A DNA stretch of 64,000 nt from an uncultured Ruminiclostridium sp. Lineage in GTDB: Bacteria > Bacillota > Clostridia > Oscillospirales > Ruminococcaceae. Made by a program: the position numbers and the translations under genes. The stretch covers positions 47,751 to 111,750 of the forward strand of contig CAJOMV010000028.1 in assembly GCA_905235805.1 (NCBI GenBank), given 5' to 3'. Shown here piece by piece: positions 1-8,798 of this stretch (within the stretch, counting starts at the first letter, position 1; every line of letters begins with the position of its first letter). The notes below the pieces were generated by a model. That model made no database searches, was not told the DNA's origin, and was given only the letters and a program-made list of their open reading frames with translations.

Positions 1-255
<255 letters not shown>

Positions 256-257
256 CT

Positions 258-2651
258 ATGAAAAGACTTGTTATTTTGTTAATATCCGTTCTGGCGGTGG
301 GCGCGGCAAGCATTTTTATGCTGAATAACCACTCAGACATGCAGGTCGCGCTGCCGCAGACCTATGAGACTACCGACGATAATATCCCCGAGGATATACC
401 GGAGGAAGCGGTGACGGTAGTAAATGAGCTCTCTGTGTCCTTTTCGCAGAAAAAGACCTTCTACGACCACAATATAGATGTTGAACTCACCTGTTCGGAC
501 GAGGAGGCGGTGATATTCTACACCACCGACGGCAATGACCCTACCTCAGCCTCAAAGAAGTACAGCAAGCCTATAACGATATCCGCAAAAAGCACAGTGA
601 ACGCCACCACGATAAAGGCGATAGCCGTACACGGTGAAGAGCACTCGGATATAGCGCTGAAAAGCTATGTGGTGGGAAAGAACATAGACAGCCGGTTCGA
701 TGATGATACGCTTGTGTTTGTGCTCTCCTCCGACGAATACAATCTGTACGATTATTACAACGGTATCGCGGTGGAGGGCTTCCTGCGTGACCAATATCTG
801 AGGGAGGAGTACACCGGCGGCGAGATAAATCCCACAGCCCCCGCGAACTACAATATCGGCGGGCGTGAGAGTGAGCGCCCAATGTATGTGGAGGTGTACG
901 GCTCTGACGGAGAGCAGCTGATATCGCAGGCTGCGGGAGTGCGTGTCGTGGGCGGTTATTCACGAGCCAATGACCAGAAATCCTTCCGACTCATAGCTCG
1001 TAACGAATACAGCGATGGTAATGGAAAATTCAAATATCCATTCTTCCGTAACGCGCGCAGCGCTTACGGCGACCTGCTGACCAGATATGACAGGATAACG
1101 CTGCGAGACGGCGCGAATGACCGCGAGTTTGCGGGACTTCGTGACGAGCTCTCCATGACCCTCTCATTCGACGCGGGCTTTATCGACGCGCAGAATGTCC
1201 GTCCCGCCGCGGTATTCCTCAACAGCGCATATTACGGCTACGCATGGCTGCATGAAGCGTTCGGCGCTGACTATCTCGCCACAAGGTATGGCGGCAATAA
1301 GGAGAATTTCCGCATAGTCGGGGCGAAGGAGCTGGAGATAGAGAGCGACGACCCCGAGGATGAGCAGGCGGTCGCTGATTTCAACAAGCTTGTGGAGCTG
1401 GCGGAGAAGGATCTGACCTTTGACATCTATTTCCATGAATTCTGTGAGCTTGTGGATATCGACGACCTGATGCTCTACTATGCTATGCAGATCTACATAG
1501 ACAATAAGGACTGGCCGGGAAATAACTTCAAAGCATGGCGGTACTACCCTTCGGAGGGTGAGGAGATAACGAGCGAGTATCTCGACGGAAAGTGGCGTTT
1601 CCTGCTGTTTGACGCGGAATTTGCGTGGGGCTTGTACGGAGCGGGCTATAATGACAACACGCTGAAGGCTGTGCTCACAGGAAGACACATGCAGGGCGCG
1701 TCTCACATACTCCGGGGACTTCTTTACCGCAAGGATATGCAGGAAAAGTTCGCGGCAACGATGTGTGAGCTGTACGGCGGAGCATTCGCTCCCGACCATG
1801 TTCTCGAGACGCTGGATATGCTGATAGAGGAAAGTGACCCCGAGCAGATGTACGCTCTCGACAACGGCTATCAGTCGTCTTGGGCGAACAGGTGGACATT
1901 CGCTGACAGCCGTGAGCAGATCCGCGACTTTGCAAATTACCGTCCCGTGATCGTAAAGCGCAATATCATGTCGCAGTTCGGCTATACCGGCGACACCTAC
2001 AACGTATCCTTCCGCAATCCTAACGGCGCGAAGACAGTTATCGGCTCCTATCCCATGTCCGATGCCCGGAGTGTTTCGATAGACTACTTTACCGAAGTCG
2101 GCACGGATATCGAAGCCTATCCCTACGACGGCTTTGCCTTTGACCGCTGGGAGATAAACGGTGTGAGCTACACAGAGCCCCGCCTGCATATTGACAGCTC
2201 CATGGCGGACGAGAACAACAGGATCGTGGCAGAACTGTACCTAAATCGTACAGACAGGAACAGCGGAGTGATCGTTAGCGAGCTGTATACATCGGGAGAC
2301 GGTGACTGGGTGGAGATATACAATCCCGGCACCGAGACCGTTGATCTGCGCGGCTGTCATCTCTCCGACACGCTCAGGAAGCTTGACCGCTACACTATTC
2401 CGAGCCTTGATATAGCGCCGGGAGAGGTGGTCACGATAGTTACCAAGAACAACAATGAGACCTCGGCTCTGATGAAGCATCAGATGAACTTCAACCTGAA
2501 AACGGGAGAGACCCTCTACTTCACGGACGCGGAAATGAACATCATATCCGCCGTCCCGGTAATGGAGCTCCCGCCCGACAGGTCGCTAACGATAGGCGTT
2601 GACGGACTGTACCATGAGGATGCCGTCACCGAGGGCGCATATTTTGAATAA
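258..2651 (+). CDS. Secreted CotH-family protein with chitobiase C-terminal-like and lamin-tail domains
   Basis: This 797-residue protein starts with a signal peptide or anchor (MKRLVILLISVLAVGAASIF). Residues about 60-135 look like a chitobiase/hexosaminidase C-terminal (CHB_HEX_C) module, with IFYTTDGNDPT and a repeating beta pattern. Residues about 150-560 resemble the CotH kinase-like fold, including RVVGGYSRANDQKSFRL, an aspartate-rich core and RFLLFDAEFAWGLYG. Residues about 665-740 form a lamin-tail-type domain (GVIVSELYTSGDGDWVEIYN). In the Clostridia, CotH-like proteins with these partners are mostly surface proteins; B. subtilis CotH is a spore-coat protein kinase. Whether this one is a kinase or a structural protein cannot be decided from sequence. 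It probably relies on read-through from ligA, because the gap is only 2 bases. Confidence 0.85.
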   Translation: MKRLVILLISVLAVGAASIFMLNNHSDMQVALPQTYETTDDNIPEDIPEEAVTVVNELSVSFSQKKTFYDHNIDVELTCSDEEAVIFYTTDGNDPTSASKKYSKPITISAKSTVNATTIKAIAVHGEEHSDIALKSYVVGKNIDSRFDDDTLVFVLSSDEYNLYDYYNGIAVEGFLRDQYLREEYTGGEINPTAPANYNIGGRESERPMYVEVYGSDGEQLISQAAGVRVVGGYSRANDQKSFRLIARNEYSDGNGKFKYPFFRNARSAYGDLLTRYDRITLRDGANDREFAGLRDELSMTLSFDAGFIDAQNVRPAAVFLNSAYYGYAWLHEAFGADYLATRYGGNKENFRIVGAKELEIESDDPEDEQAVADFNKLVELAEKDLTFDIYFHEFCELVDIDDLMLYYAMQIYIDNKDWPGNNFKAWRYYPSEGEEITSEYLDGKWRFLLFDAEFAWGLYGAGYNDNTLKAVLTGRHMQGASHILRGLLYRKDMQEKFAATMCELYGGAFAPDHVLETLDMLIEESDPEQMYALDNGYQSSWANRWTFADSREQIRDFANYRPVIVKRNIMSQFGYTGDTYNVSFRNPNGAKTVIGSYPMSDARSVSIDYFTEVGTDIEAYPYDGFAFDRWEINGVSYTEPRLHIDSSMADENNRIVAELYLNRTDRNSGVIVSELYTSGDGDWVEIYNPGTETVDLRGCHLSDTLRKLDRYTIPSLDIAPGEVVTIVTKNNNETSALMKHQMNFNLKTGETLYFTDAEMNIISAVPVMELPPDRSLTIGVDGLYHEDAVTEGAYFE

Positions 2652-2652
2652 T

Positions 2653-2688
2653 AAAAAGTCCCGTATTCTGCCGAATACGGGACTTTTT
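2653..2688. terminator. Bidirectional intrinsic terminator
   Basis: A perfect 16-base inverted repeat (2653-2668 and 2673-2688) encloses a 4-base loop. The arms begin with A5 and end with T5, so a U-run follows the stem on either strand. It separates the convergent CotH-family gene and the minus-strand metal transporter operon and can serve both. Confidence 0.92.
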
Positions 2689-2689
2689 G

Positions 2690-3211
2690 TCAGAGCACCT
2701 TGAGCTCGTCTGTTCTGATGTAGTAGTAGGTCTGACCTTCCTCGTCATACCTGTCGAGAATACCCTTCACCTCGATATCGGCAGCGGTCTCGGGGTAATC
2801 GTCCGGGTAGCTCTTGCTGTCGTCGAGCATAAATTCGAGTCCCTGTGAACAGCACGCCGCCGCGTCCGGCACCACAACGAAGAAGTATCTAGTCCCAAGC
2901 CTGTCATCGGTGACTGTATCGAAGAAGCCGTCCACCTTCATGGTCTGCCCGTAGTATTTCTCCGGCTCCACCATTATGTCGTATATAACGGAGTACACCA
3001 TAGTCGAATTCATAGCGGTAAGGTCGAGGTCAACATTCGGGTCGGAGTCTGCGGTGACGTACTTCGCGGAAGGGTTTGGCTCCGCTCCGGCAGCGTCGCT
3101 GACTATCGCGTCTATAAGCGCATTGGGAGTGTCGGAAGCCTTCTGACCGCATGACCCGAGCGTAAAAGCTGCCGCGAGTGTAAGTGAGATAAGAGATACG
3201 GAACGTTTCAC
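2690..3211 (-). CDS. Lipoprotein of a metal ABC transporter locus, with a Cys-Cys motif
   Basis: The start chosen is GTG at 3211, preceded by AAGGAGGAAA at good spacing and overlapping the permease stop in a GTGA junction; a longer in-frame extension upstream has no ribosome binding site. The 173-residue product has a lipoprotein signal with lipobox LGSC (Cys21). The mature part contains DIMVEPEKYYGQTMKVDGFF, the dicysteine AACCSQGLEF and YPETAADIEVKGILDRYDEE, a beta-rich OB-like pattern. I recognise the type from clostridial genomes and it recalls the C-terminal part of DUF1980/YcgQ proteins, but I know no proven function. Translational coupling to a zinc-type permease suggests a metal-handling role. 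It is not a ZnuA-type binding protein. Confidence 0.8.
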   Translation of the reverse strand: MKRSVSLISLTLAAAFTLGSCGQKASDTPNALIDAIVSDAAGAEPNPSAKYVTADSDPNVDLDLTAMNSTMVYSVIYDIMVEPEKYYGQTMKVDGFFDTVTDDRLGTRYFFVVVPDAAACCSQGLEFMLDDSKSYPDDYPETAADIEVKGILDRYDEEGQTYYYIRTDELKVL

Positions 3212-4062
3212 AGTGCTTTCCTCCTTGTGAACAGTGAGATGATACAGAAAATGAAAAATACGGCAATGTCGGTGACTACAATGGTCGAGCCGACAGGAGT
3301 ACCGAACATAACGGATACGAATATACCTGCCCCTGCGCAAAATACGGAGACCGCCGCGGAGCATATCACAACGCTCCGGAAGCTCTTGAACACCCTCATT
3401 GCGGAGAGGGCGGGGAAGATGATGAGAGCTGATATCAGAAGCGAGCCCACGAGGTTCATTGCGAGCACGATTATCAGGGCGGTTATGACAGCGATAACGA
3501 GGTTGTACACGCCCGCCTTGACGCCGGCAGCCTTCATGAAGCTCTCGTCAAAGGTCACCGCGAATATCTTGTGATAGAACAGCAGGAAAGCAGAGATCAC
3601 GATGACCGACATCACAATGCAGAGGATAACGTCCTCCCGCTTCAGGGTGAGTATTGATGTCGAGCCGAACAGGGTAGTGCACACGTCCCCGGAGATGTTC
3701 GCGGAGGACGGGAACAGGTTCATCAGCAGATAACCCACCGCGAGAGCGCCCACGGATATCATCGCGATAGCCGCGTCGCCGTTTATCTTCGCGTTCTGTC
3801 CCGTCCGCAGGAGCAGTATGGCGGAAATGACAGTTATCGGGATAACAACGTAGTTGTTGTTCGTGAGCCCGGTTATCCCTGCCACAGCCATAGCGCCGAA
3901 CGCGACGTGAGACAGTCCGTCGCCTATGTAGGAGAACCGCTTCAGTACGAGCGTCACTCCCAGCAGCGACGAGCACAGGGCTATCAGAAGCCCAACTATG
4001 AGAGCATACCACACAAAGGGGTAGCTGAAATAAAGCTGGAGCTTTGCTGCAAGGTCAGCCAT
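3208..4062 (-). CDS. znuB: Metal (zinc/manganese-type) ABC transporter permease
   Basis: The 284-residue polytopic membrane protein belongs to the ABC-3 family (ZnuB, MntB, TroC). The hallmark is RFSYIGDGLSHVAFGAMAVA near residues 40-60, followed by about seven further hydrophobic segments and FDESFMKAAGVKAGVYNLV in the region that meets the ATPase. It would form the membrane channel for import of Zn2+ or Mn2+. It overlaps the upstream ATPase gene by 8 bases and the downstream lipoprotein gene by 4 bases. The metal cannot be told from sequence; znuB is used as the family name. Confidence 0.88.
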   Translation of the reverse strand: MADLAAKLQLYFSYPFVWYALIVGLLIALCSSLLGVTLVLKRFSYIGDGLSHVAFGAMAVAGITGLTNNNYVVIPITVISAILLLRTGQNAKINGDAAIAMISVGALAVGYLLMNLFPSSANISGDVCTTLFGSTSILTLKREDVILCIVMSVIVISAFLLFYHKIFAVTFDESFMKAAGVKAGVYNLVIAVITALIIVLAMNLVGSLLISALIIFPALSAMRVFKSFRSVVICSAAVSVFCAGAGIFVSVMFGTPVGSTIVVTDIAVFFIFCIISLFTRRKAL

Positions 4063-4786
4063 TTTCTTCGCTCACCGTCCTTTCGGAGAAGCTTTTTCCA
4101 ACTCCGCTCGCAAGGTAGTCGGCAGTAGTACCGAAGAAAAGCTGTCTGTGTGCACCGATATGCAGGATATGGGAGGCGTAGGAGGTAGCCGCGGCGAAGT
4201 CGTGGGACACCATAATGACGGTTATGCCGCTTTTGTTAAGTTCATTGATAAGCTCATACATATCCGTCTGCGCCTTCGGGTCGAGACCGGTGACCGGCTC
4301 ATCGAGCAGCAGCATCTTCTGTGCGGCGCACAAGGCTCTCGCAAGCAGCACTCTCTGCTGCTGACCTCCCGACAGCTCACGGTAACAGCGTCCCGCGAGC
4401 TCCGTTATACCGAGCCGCGCCATAGTTTCTCCCGCAAGCTTTTTCTCTTCCTTCGTATAGAAAGGGCGCAGCCCGCATTTGGGCAGACACCCTGATATCA
4501 CTATCTCACGCACCGAAGCGGGGAAATCCCTCTGTATGGCGGTCTGCTGCGGCAGATAGCCGATGTCGCCGACCTTTATGTCCCCGTGCCGTATTATCTC
4601 GCCCGACATCTGCGGTTTAAGTCCGAGCAGAGCCTTTATCAGTGTGCTTTTGCCGGAGCCGTTCTCGCCGAGTATGCAGAGGTAATCGCCCTCCGAGACC
4701 GAGAAATTCAGTTCTTCCGCGACCGCGCTACCCTCATATCCGAGAGTAAGATCTTTGCATTCCAGCTGTATGGACAACTCAGTCAC
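4055..4786 (-). CDS. znuC: Metal (zinc/manganese-type) ABC transporter ATP-binding protein
   Basis: This 243-residue ABC ATPase carries Walker A GENGSGKST, signature LSGGQQQRVLLARAL, Walker B MLLLDEPVTGLD and the H-loop MVSHD. With the overlapping permease it makes the core of a metal importer. The start is uncertain: GTG at 4786 gives MTELSIQLE but sits almost on the GAGGAAG motif, whereas TTG at 4777 has ideal spacing. A strong sigma-A promoter and a palindrome lie directly upstream. No gene for a high-affinity cluster A-I binding protein (ZnuA/MntC) is present in this operon. Confidence 0.88.
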   Translation of the reverse strand: MTELSIQLECKDLTLGYEGSAVAEELNFSVSEGDYLCILGENGSGKSTLIKALLGLKPQMSGEIIRHGDIKVGDIGYLPQQTAIQRDFPASVREIVISGCLPKCGLRPFYTKEEKKLAGETMARLGITELAGRCYRELSGGQQQRVLLARALCAAQKMLLLDEPVTGLDPKAQTDMYELINELNKSGITVIMVSHDFAAATSYASHILHIGAHRQLFFGTTADYLASGVGKSFSERTVSEENG

Positions 4787-4794
4787 TTCCTCTG

Positions 4795-4810
4795 TTATTA
4801 AACTTAATAA
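4795..4810. promoter_or_regulatory. Palindromic candidate operator of the metal ABC operon
   Basis: TTATTAA, two bases, then TTAATAA form a perfect 7-2-7 palindrome. It lies just downstream of the -10 box of the znuC promoter, around the expected transcription start, a normal position for a repressor. Metal-responsive repressors (Fur, DtxR/MntR and AdcR families) bind sites of this size, but I cannot match it to a specific consensus. Confidence 0.45.
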
Positions 4811-4822
4811 ACCTACCGTTTC

Positions 4823-4851
4823 AGTATATCATTGACGGCAGCCATTGTCAA
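4823..4851 (-). promoter_or_regulatory. Sigma-A type promoter of the metal ABC operon
   Basis: On the minus strand a perfect -35 (TTGACA, 4846-4851) and -10 (TATACT, 4823-4828) are separated by 17 bases. It lies between the end of rlmN and znuC, so the transporter has its own promoter. Confidence 0.8.
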
Positions 4852-4868
4852 CGGTTTTCACTAACTTT

Positions 4869-5897
4869 TCACTCATTTTTCGGGATACCCGCTTCCGCGC
4901 GGAGCTGCCCGCAGGCGGCATTCACAGAGGCTCCGAGCTCCCGTCTCATGGTCACTCCGATACCGTTCCTTTTCAGGATATCGTAGAAGCTCATTATCCG
5001 CTCATGGGGAGTGCAGCGGAATTCCGAGCCCTCCGATGGGTTATATCGTATTATATTGACATAGCAGATGAGAGGGGAGAGCAGCCCCGCGAGCTTTTCC
5101 GCGCATTCATTGCTGTCATTTACCCCGTCGAGCATGACGTATTCAAAGGTGATACGGCGGTTGTTTTTTTCGGAGTAGTACGCGGCGGCTTTTATTATTT
5201 CGGATATGCTGTATTTATTGGCTGAAGGCATAATGGACTTTCGCAGCTCATCGTCCGGCGCGTGAAGGCTCACAGCGAGATTTACGGGCGACCCGCTGTC
5301 CGCGAGCTCGTATATCCTCGGGACTATCCCGCAGGTTGACAGCGTGATATGCTTTATCCCGATATCGAAGCCTTTCGGGTACTGTGCCGTTTCGATAAGA
5401 TCCAGCACATTCGCGAGATTTTCGAGCGGCTCTCCGATCCCCATTATGGACAGACCATTTATTTTCACGCCGATATCCCGTCGTATGTGCATAATCTGCC
5501 CGACCATTTCCGACACTGTCAGATCGCGTATTTTCCGCAGCCTTCCGCTCGCACAGAACCTGCACCCCATATTGCACCCTACCTGTGTGGAAACGCAGAT
5601 ATTGTTCCCGAATTCATGCTTCATCAGCACTGATTCGATCAGGTTACCGTCCGAAAGCCTGAACAGATACTTGTCGGCGCTCTCCGATACAAGCTTTTTA
5701 ACGCATTCAAGCTCCCCGAAGAAGAAATTCTCGGAGAGCTTTTTCAGTGTTTCTGTTTTAAGCGGCAGCGCCGAAAGGTCGGTCTTAAGCTCACCGTATA
5801 CGGCAGGGAGTATGATACCTGCTCTTGACGGCTTTTCTCCGATCTCTGCAAGCTTCTCGGCGAGCGCCGCGGGGGTAAGTCCGTATATATCAGTCAT
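4869..5897 (-). CDS. rlmN: 23S rRNA (adenine-2503-C2) methyltransferase, radical SAM
   Basis: The start ATG at 5897 gives 342 residues, close to the family norm; the longer frame upstream lies inside the preceding gene. The RlmN/Cfr signature is present: the [4Fe-4S] cysteines in CNMGCRFC (about 108, 112 and 115), the SAM-binding MGIGEPLEN, and the second catalytic cysteine in GASVNAACGQLR (about 329). RlmN methylates A2503 of 23S rRNA, and in some bacteria tRNA A37, using a transient methyl-cysteine. RlmN and the resistance enzyme Cfr are hard to separate by eye; single-copy context in a housekeeping operon favours RlmN. The gene overlaps the upstream exonuclease gene by 8 bases. Confidence 0.9.
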   Translation of the reverse strand: MTDIYGLTPAALAEKLAEIGEKPSRAGIILPAVYGELKTDLSALPLKTETLKKLSENFFFGELECVKKLVSESADKYLFRLSDGNLIESVLMKHEFGNNICVSTQVGCNMGCRFCASGRLRKIRDLTVSEMVGQIMHIRRDIGVKINGLSIMGIGEPLENLANVLDLIETAQYPKGFDIGIKHITLSTCGIVPRIYELADSGSPVNLAVSLHAPDDELRKSIMPSANKYSISEIIKAAAYYSEKNNRRITFEYVMLDGVNDSNECAEKLAGLLSPLICYVNIIRYNPSEGSEFRCTPHERIMSFYDILKRNGIGVTMRRELGASVNAACGQLRAEAGIPKNE

Positions 5898-6852
5898 TTT
5901 TCGGTTCTTTTCTCTGTGCGGTGTGCATAGCTCTGTGAGCCTCACGGGCGCGGGCGTTCTTTTCCTTTATCCTGACGCGGTTCTTGTATATCTTCTCGAA
6001 CTCCTCCGTCATCTCGAAGCAGGAGACGGTGATAACGCCTGTTTTCAGCTCATATCTCACGAATATGGTATCATGGTCCTCACAGCCCGAAGCCGCGACA
6101 AAGGAGCACTTCCCCTGCCTTATCAGCTCGCCGCCCGAAAGCTCGATCCCGCATTCTGGGCAGCAGATATGTATTTTTCTGCATACATCTGCCATACCGC
6201 TCGGCTTGATGTTCGTCTCGACGTTTGCGGTGCATATCGGCATATATAAGTCCCAGGGCTGCACTACAGTCTTTGAGCTTTTGACGGCAGTGCGCTTTGA
6301 GTATTCCTCCATGCCCTTTCCGAGGTCGAGCTTATCGGCGATAAGGTAGGTCATATACGCGTCGTTCAGTGCGTCATGCGCCTTGACCTCCTCGGTTATC
6401 CCGAGTGTCTCGAGCGCAGTCTTGAGCCCTATCTGCGACTGATCAGAGCCTGTCTGCACAGCGAAGATACGCTGGAGGTTGTAGTGTACGGGAAGGTCGC
6501 TGTCCGTTCTTCCGTGGAACGCGAGGTTCTCGCGGAGAATGGGCATATCGTCGTCTCCCCATGTAATGAGAACGGTATCCTTGCCGAAATACTCCGCCAT
6601 TACGTCGAAGGAGTCGGTGAACTTCCCGCCCTTGTTGATGTCGGACTGCTTTATACCTGTGAGAGTGCTCACATAGGGGTTCATTCTCTTGTAGCAGACG
6701 GGCTTTATCATTACCTCGTTCTTGGCGATGATGCTTTGGTCCTCATCGACCACCAGAAACCCTATCTGTATTATCTCCCCGTGCGGCAGGAGCTTTGATC
6801 TCACGGTATTTATGGGCTGGTTCCATTCAAGATCAAAAATGATGTACTTCAT
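5890..6852 (-). CDS. DEDDh-type 3'-5' exonuclease (DnaQ/RNase T fold) with C-terminal cysteine motif
   Basis: From ATG at 6852 the product has 320 residues. The N-terminal 180 residues are an exonuclease domain: FDLEWNQ supplies the first Asp and Glu (7 and 9), TWGDDDMPIL the next acidic residue and AHDALNDAYMTYLI the His-Asp end. Related stand-alone proteins (KapD-like) trim DNA or RNA 3' ends; the substrate here is unknown. The C-terminal part has CCPECG and a later cysteine, possibly a small metal site, and a basic tail (residues about 290-320) that may bind nucleic acid. It starts one base after the citrate synthase stop codon, so the two are surely co-transcribed. Confidence 0.82.
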   Translation of the reverse strand: MKYIIFDLEWNQPINTVRSKLLPHGEIIQIGFLVVDEDQSIIAKNEVMIKPVCYKRMNPYVSTLTGIKQSDINKGGKFTDSFDVMAEYFGKDTVLITWGDDDMPILRENLAFHGRTDSDLPVHYNLQRIFAVQTGSDQSQIGLKTALETLGITEEVKAHDALNDAYMTYLIADKLDLGKGMEEYSKRTAVKSSKTVVQPWDLYMPICTANVETNIKPSGMADVCRKIHICCPECGIELSGGELIRQGKCSFVAASGCEDHDTIFVRYELKTGVITVSCFEMTEEFEKIYKNRVRIKEKNARAREAHRAMHTAQRKEPKND

Positions 6853-6853
6853 A

Positions 6854-8245
6854 TTACTTTCTTTCTTCGAGCGGTATGTAATCAAGGTGCTCCGCCACAT
6901 ACTTGTACGCGGGGCGGATTATCTTGCCGTTGTTGATTATTTCCTCGAGCCTGTGCGCCGACCAGCCCGAGATACGGGATATAGCGAATATCGGGGTGAA
7001 CAGCTCCTCCGGTATGCGCAGCATATCGTAAACGAAGCCGCTGTAAAAGTCCACATTAGCGCATATCGGCTTGAAGAGGTGGCGCTTTTCCGCGATGACT
7101 TCCTTTGCAATTTTCTCCACGCGGGTATAGAACTTGAACTCCGCCATGCGTCCCTTCTCCTCAGCGAGCTTTTTCGCGTACTCACGGAGTATCAGCTCAC
7201 GGGGGTCGGAGCGGGTATATACCGCGTGTCCGATGCCATAAACAAGCCCCGTCCTGTCGAAAGCCTGCTTGTCCACGATCTTTGCTATGTAGTCTCTGAT
7301 AGCGTTCTCATTGTTCCAGTCGAGAACGTGCAGCTTTATGTCCTCAAGCATGTGCTTGGTCTTCATATTCGCGCCGCCGTGCCTGAAGCCCTTCAGGGAA
7401 GCGATAGCCGCCGCCACAGCCGAATATGTGTCGGTACCGGAGGAGGTAACGACATGGGTGGTGAAGGTGGAGTTATTGCCGCCGCCGTGCTCCGCGTGTA
7501 TAACGAGGGCTGTATCGAGCACGCTTGCCTCCAGCGGTGTGAATTCTCCCGTCTCGCGCAGCATGTACAGGATATTCTCGGCGGTGGAGTATTCTGGTTT
7601 CGGGTTGCGTATCATGAGGCTCTCGTGCAGCTTGAAATGCTTGTACGCGCAGTATGCGTACACCGATATCAGCGGCATTTTAGCGATTATCTGAATGGAC
7701 TGTCTCAGCACGTTCATAGCCGAGATATCCTCGGGGTTATCATCGTAGGAATACAGAGTGAGAATACTCTTCTGCAGGGCGTTCATGATGTTCGAGCTTG
7801 GCGCCTTCATGATAACGTCGCGGGTGAAGTTGTTCGAGAGGCTCTGATATCTGCTTATAAGGCTGTCGAACTGCTCAAGCTGCTCAGCGTTCGGGAGCTT
7901 CCCGAACAGCAGGAGGTATGTAGTCTCCTCGAAATTGTGTCTGCGTCCCTCGAAGCCTTTCACGAGGTCAACAATATTGTAGTTGTGGTAGTAGAGCCGT
8001 CCGTCGCAGGGGATCTTCTTTCCGTCAACGATATCGTACGACACGACATCGGATATCTCCGTCAGTCCCGCGAGCACTCCCTTACCGCTGCTGTCGCGGA
8101 GTCCGCGCTTCACGTCATACTCGACATAAAGCGACAGGTCAATGGTACCCTTGCTTAAGTTGTTGTCATACAGCTCTTCAATTATCTTCTTTTCACCCTC
8201 TTTAGGGTTTACGATCTCCTTTTCGGTCTCTCTTTCGATTGGCAT
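6854..8245 (-). CDS. Citrate synthase
   Basis: ATG at 8245 is chosen because GAAAGGAAAT lies 6 bases upstream; a TTG-initiated longer form would include that ribosome binding site. The 463-residue enzyme condenses oxaloacetate and acetyl-CoA. Family residues are visible: HAEHGGGNNSTF (oxaloacetate-binding His region), GIGHAVYTRSDPR (second catalytic His) and CANVDFYSGFVYDML with the catalytic Asp. It is slightly longer than the ~430-residue E. coli GltA and matches the clostridial type with an N-terminal extension. A strong promoter lies upstream. In an anaerobe it probably feeds a partial TCA cycle for glutamate synthesis. Confidence 0.92.
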   Translation of the reverse strand: MPIERETEKEIVNPKEGEKKIIEELYDNNLSKGTIDLSLYVEYDVKRGLRDSSGKGVLAGLTEISDVVSYDIVDGKKIPCDGRLYYHNYNIVDLVKGFEGRRHNFEETTYLLLFGKLPNAEQLEQFDSLISRYQSLSNNFTRDVIMKAPSSNIMNALQKSILTLYSYDDNPEDISAMNVLRQSIQIIAKMPLISVYAYCAYKHFKLHESLMIRNPKPEYSTAENILYMLRETGEFTPLEASVLDTALVIHAEHGGGNNSTFTTHVVTSSGTDTYSAVAAAIASLKGFRHGGANMKTKHMLEDIKLHVLDWNNENAIRDYIAKIVDKQAFDRTGLVYGIGHAVYTRSDPRELILREYAKKLAEEKGRMAEFKFYTRVEKIAKEVIAEKRHLFKPICANVDFYSGFVYDMLRIPEELFTPIFAISRISGWSAHRLEEIINNGKIIRPAYKYVAEHLDYIPLEERK

Positions 8246-8281
8246 GTACCGATTTCCTTTCAATTAAAGATATACATATTT

Positions 8282-8310
8282 ATTATATACAAAATCGCCG
8301 CAATAATCAA
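8282..8310 (-). promoter_or_regulatory. Sigma-A type promoter of the citrate synthase operon
   Basis: On the minus strand TTGATT (8305-8310) and TATAAT (8282-8287) are spaced by 17 bases, with the transcription start expected about 30 bases before the citrate synthase ATG. Confidence 0.75.
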
Positions 8311-8405
8311 GATATATCTCCGAATGTTGTAGCAAATAGACAAAAACAAATCGTAACACACCCGATTTTCTGTCAAATAAGCACATTCCGTCCGACTTCA
8401 TTCAA

Positions 8406-8435
8406 ACATATCCGCACTCCTTCCCGCATATAAAT
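8406..8435 (+). promoter_or_regulatory. Possible sigma-E promoter of spoIIID
   Basis: ACATAT (8406-8411) and CATATAAAT (8427-8435) lie about 15 bases apart, 34 bases before the spoIIID start. They resemble the sigma-E pattern (ATAT-type -35 and CATAnnnT -10). spoIIID is under sigma-E in B. subtilis. The match is partial. Confidence 0.4.
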
Positions 8436-8468
8436 TGGATAAATCTAACATTTTGGAGGGGCAGCACC

Positions 8469-8759
8469 ATGTCAGCAAGAAAATCAGCAGCTGCGCAAGT
8501 CAGCGGAACAAAACAGGAAAGATGTGTAAGCCTCGCACTTTACATTATTGATAACGGTTCGACGGTAAGGAATGCAGGAAAAGCCTTCGGAATAAGCAAA
8601 AGCACAGTACATCAGGACATCACCCAGCGGCTCGCTAAGGTCAACCCCGACCTGCACCGACAGGTGCGCGAGGTGCTCGACCGCAACAAGGAGGAGCGCC
8701 ATATCCGCGGCGGTATGGCTACAAAACGGAAGTATGAGGAATTAGCCGAAAAATCGTAA
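8469..8759 (+). CDS. spoIIID: Sporulation transcription factor SpoIIID
   Basis: The 96-residue product is a close match to SpoIIID. The helix-turn-helix reads STVRNAGKAFGISKSTVHQD, and the family end RLAKVNPDLHRQVREVL followed by HIRGGMATKRKY is intact. SpoIIID is the mother-cell DNA-binding regulator that follows sigma-E and both activates and represses spore genes. A good ribosome binding site, GGAGGGG, precedes the ATG. The gene is divergent from citrate synthase and monocistronic. Compared with B. subtilis SpoIIID it has about 15 extra N-terminal residues. Confidence 0.95.
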   Translation: MSARKSAAAQVSGTKQERCVSLALYIIDNGSTVRNAGKAFGISKSTVHQDITQRLAKVNPDLHRQVREVLDRNKEERHIRGGMATKRKYEELAEKS

Positions 8760-8761
8760 AA

Positions 8762-8792
8762 ATATCCCGCCCTGATCTACGGGGCGGGATAT
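8762..8792 (-). terminator. Intrinsic terminator between spoIIID and the anti-sigma-like gene
   Basis: An 11-base perfect stem (8762-8772 and 8782-8792), rich in G and C, has a 9-base loop. On the minus strand it is followed by T5, so it ends the gene that stops at 8799. On the plus strand the T-run is poor, but the hairpin follows the spoIIID stop and may still contribute. Confidence 0.8.
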
Positions 8793-8798
8793 CTGCTG

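Noticed and set aside
1164..2189. 341-residue open frame antisense to the CotH-family gene
   Set aside because: It overlaps a gene with a signal peptide and three recognisable domains, and its translation has no recognisable features.
6722..8158. 478-residue open frame antisense to citrate synthase
   Set aside because: Citrate synthase on the other strand has all catalytic motifs; the antisense translation has no family resemblance.
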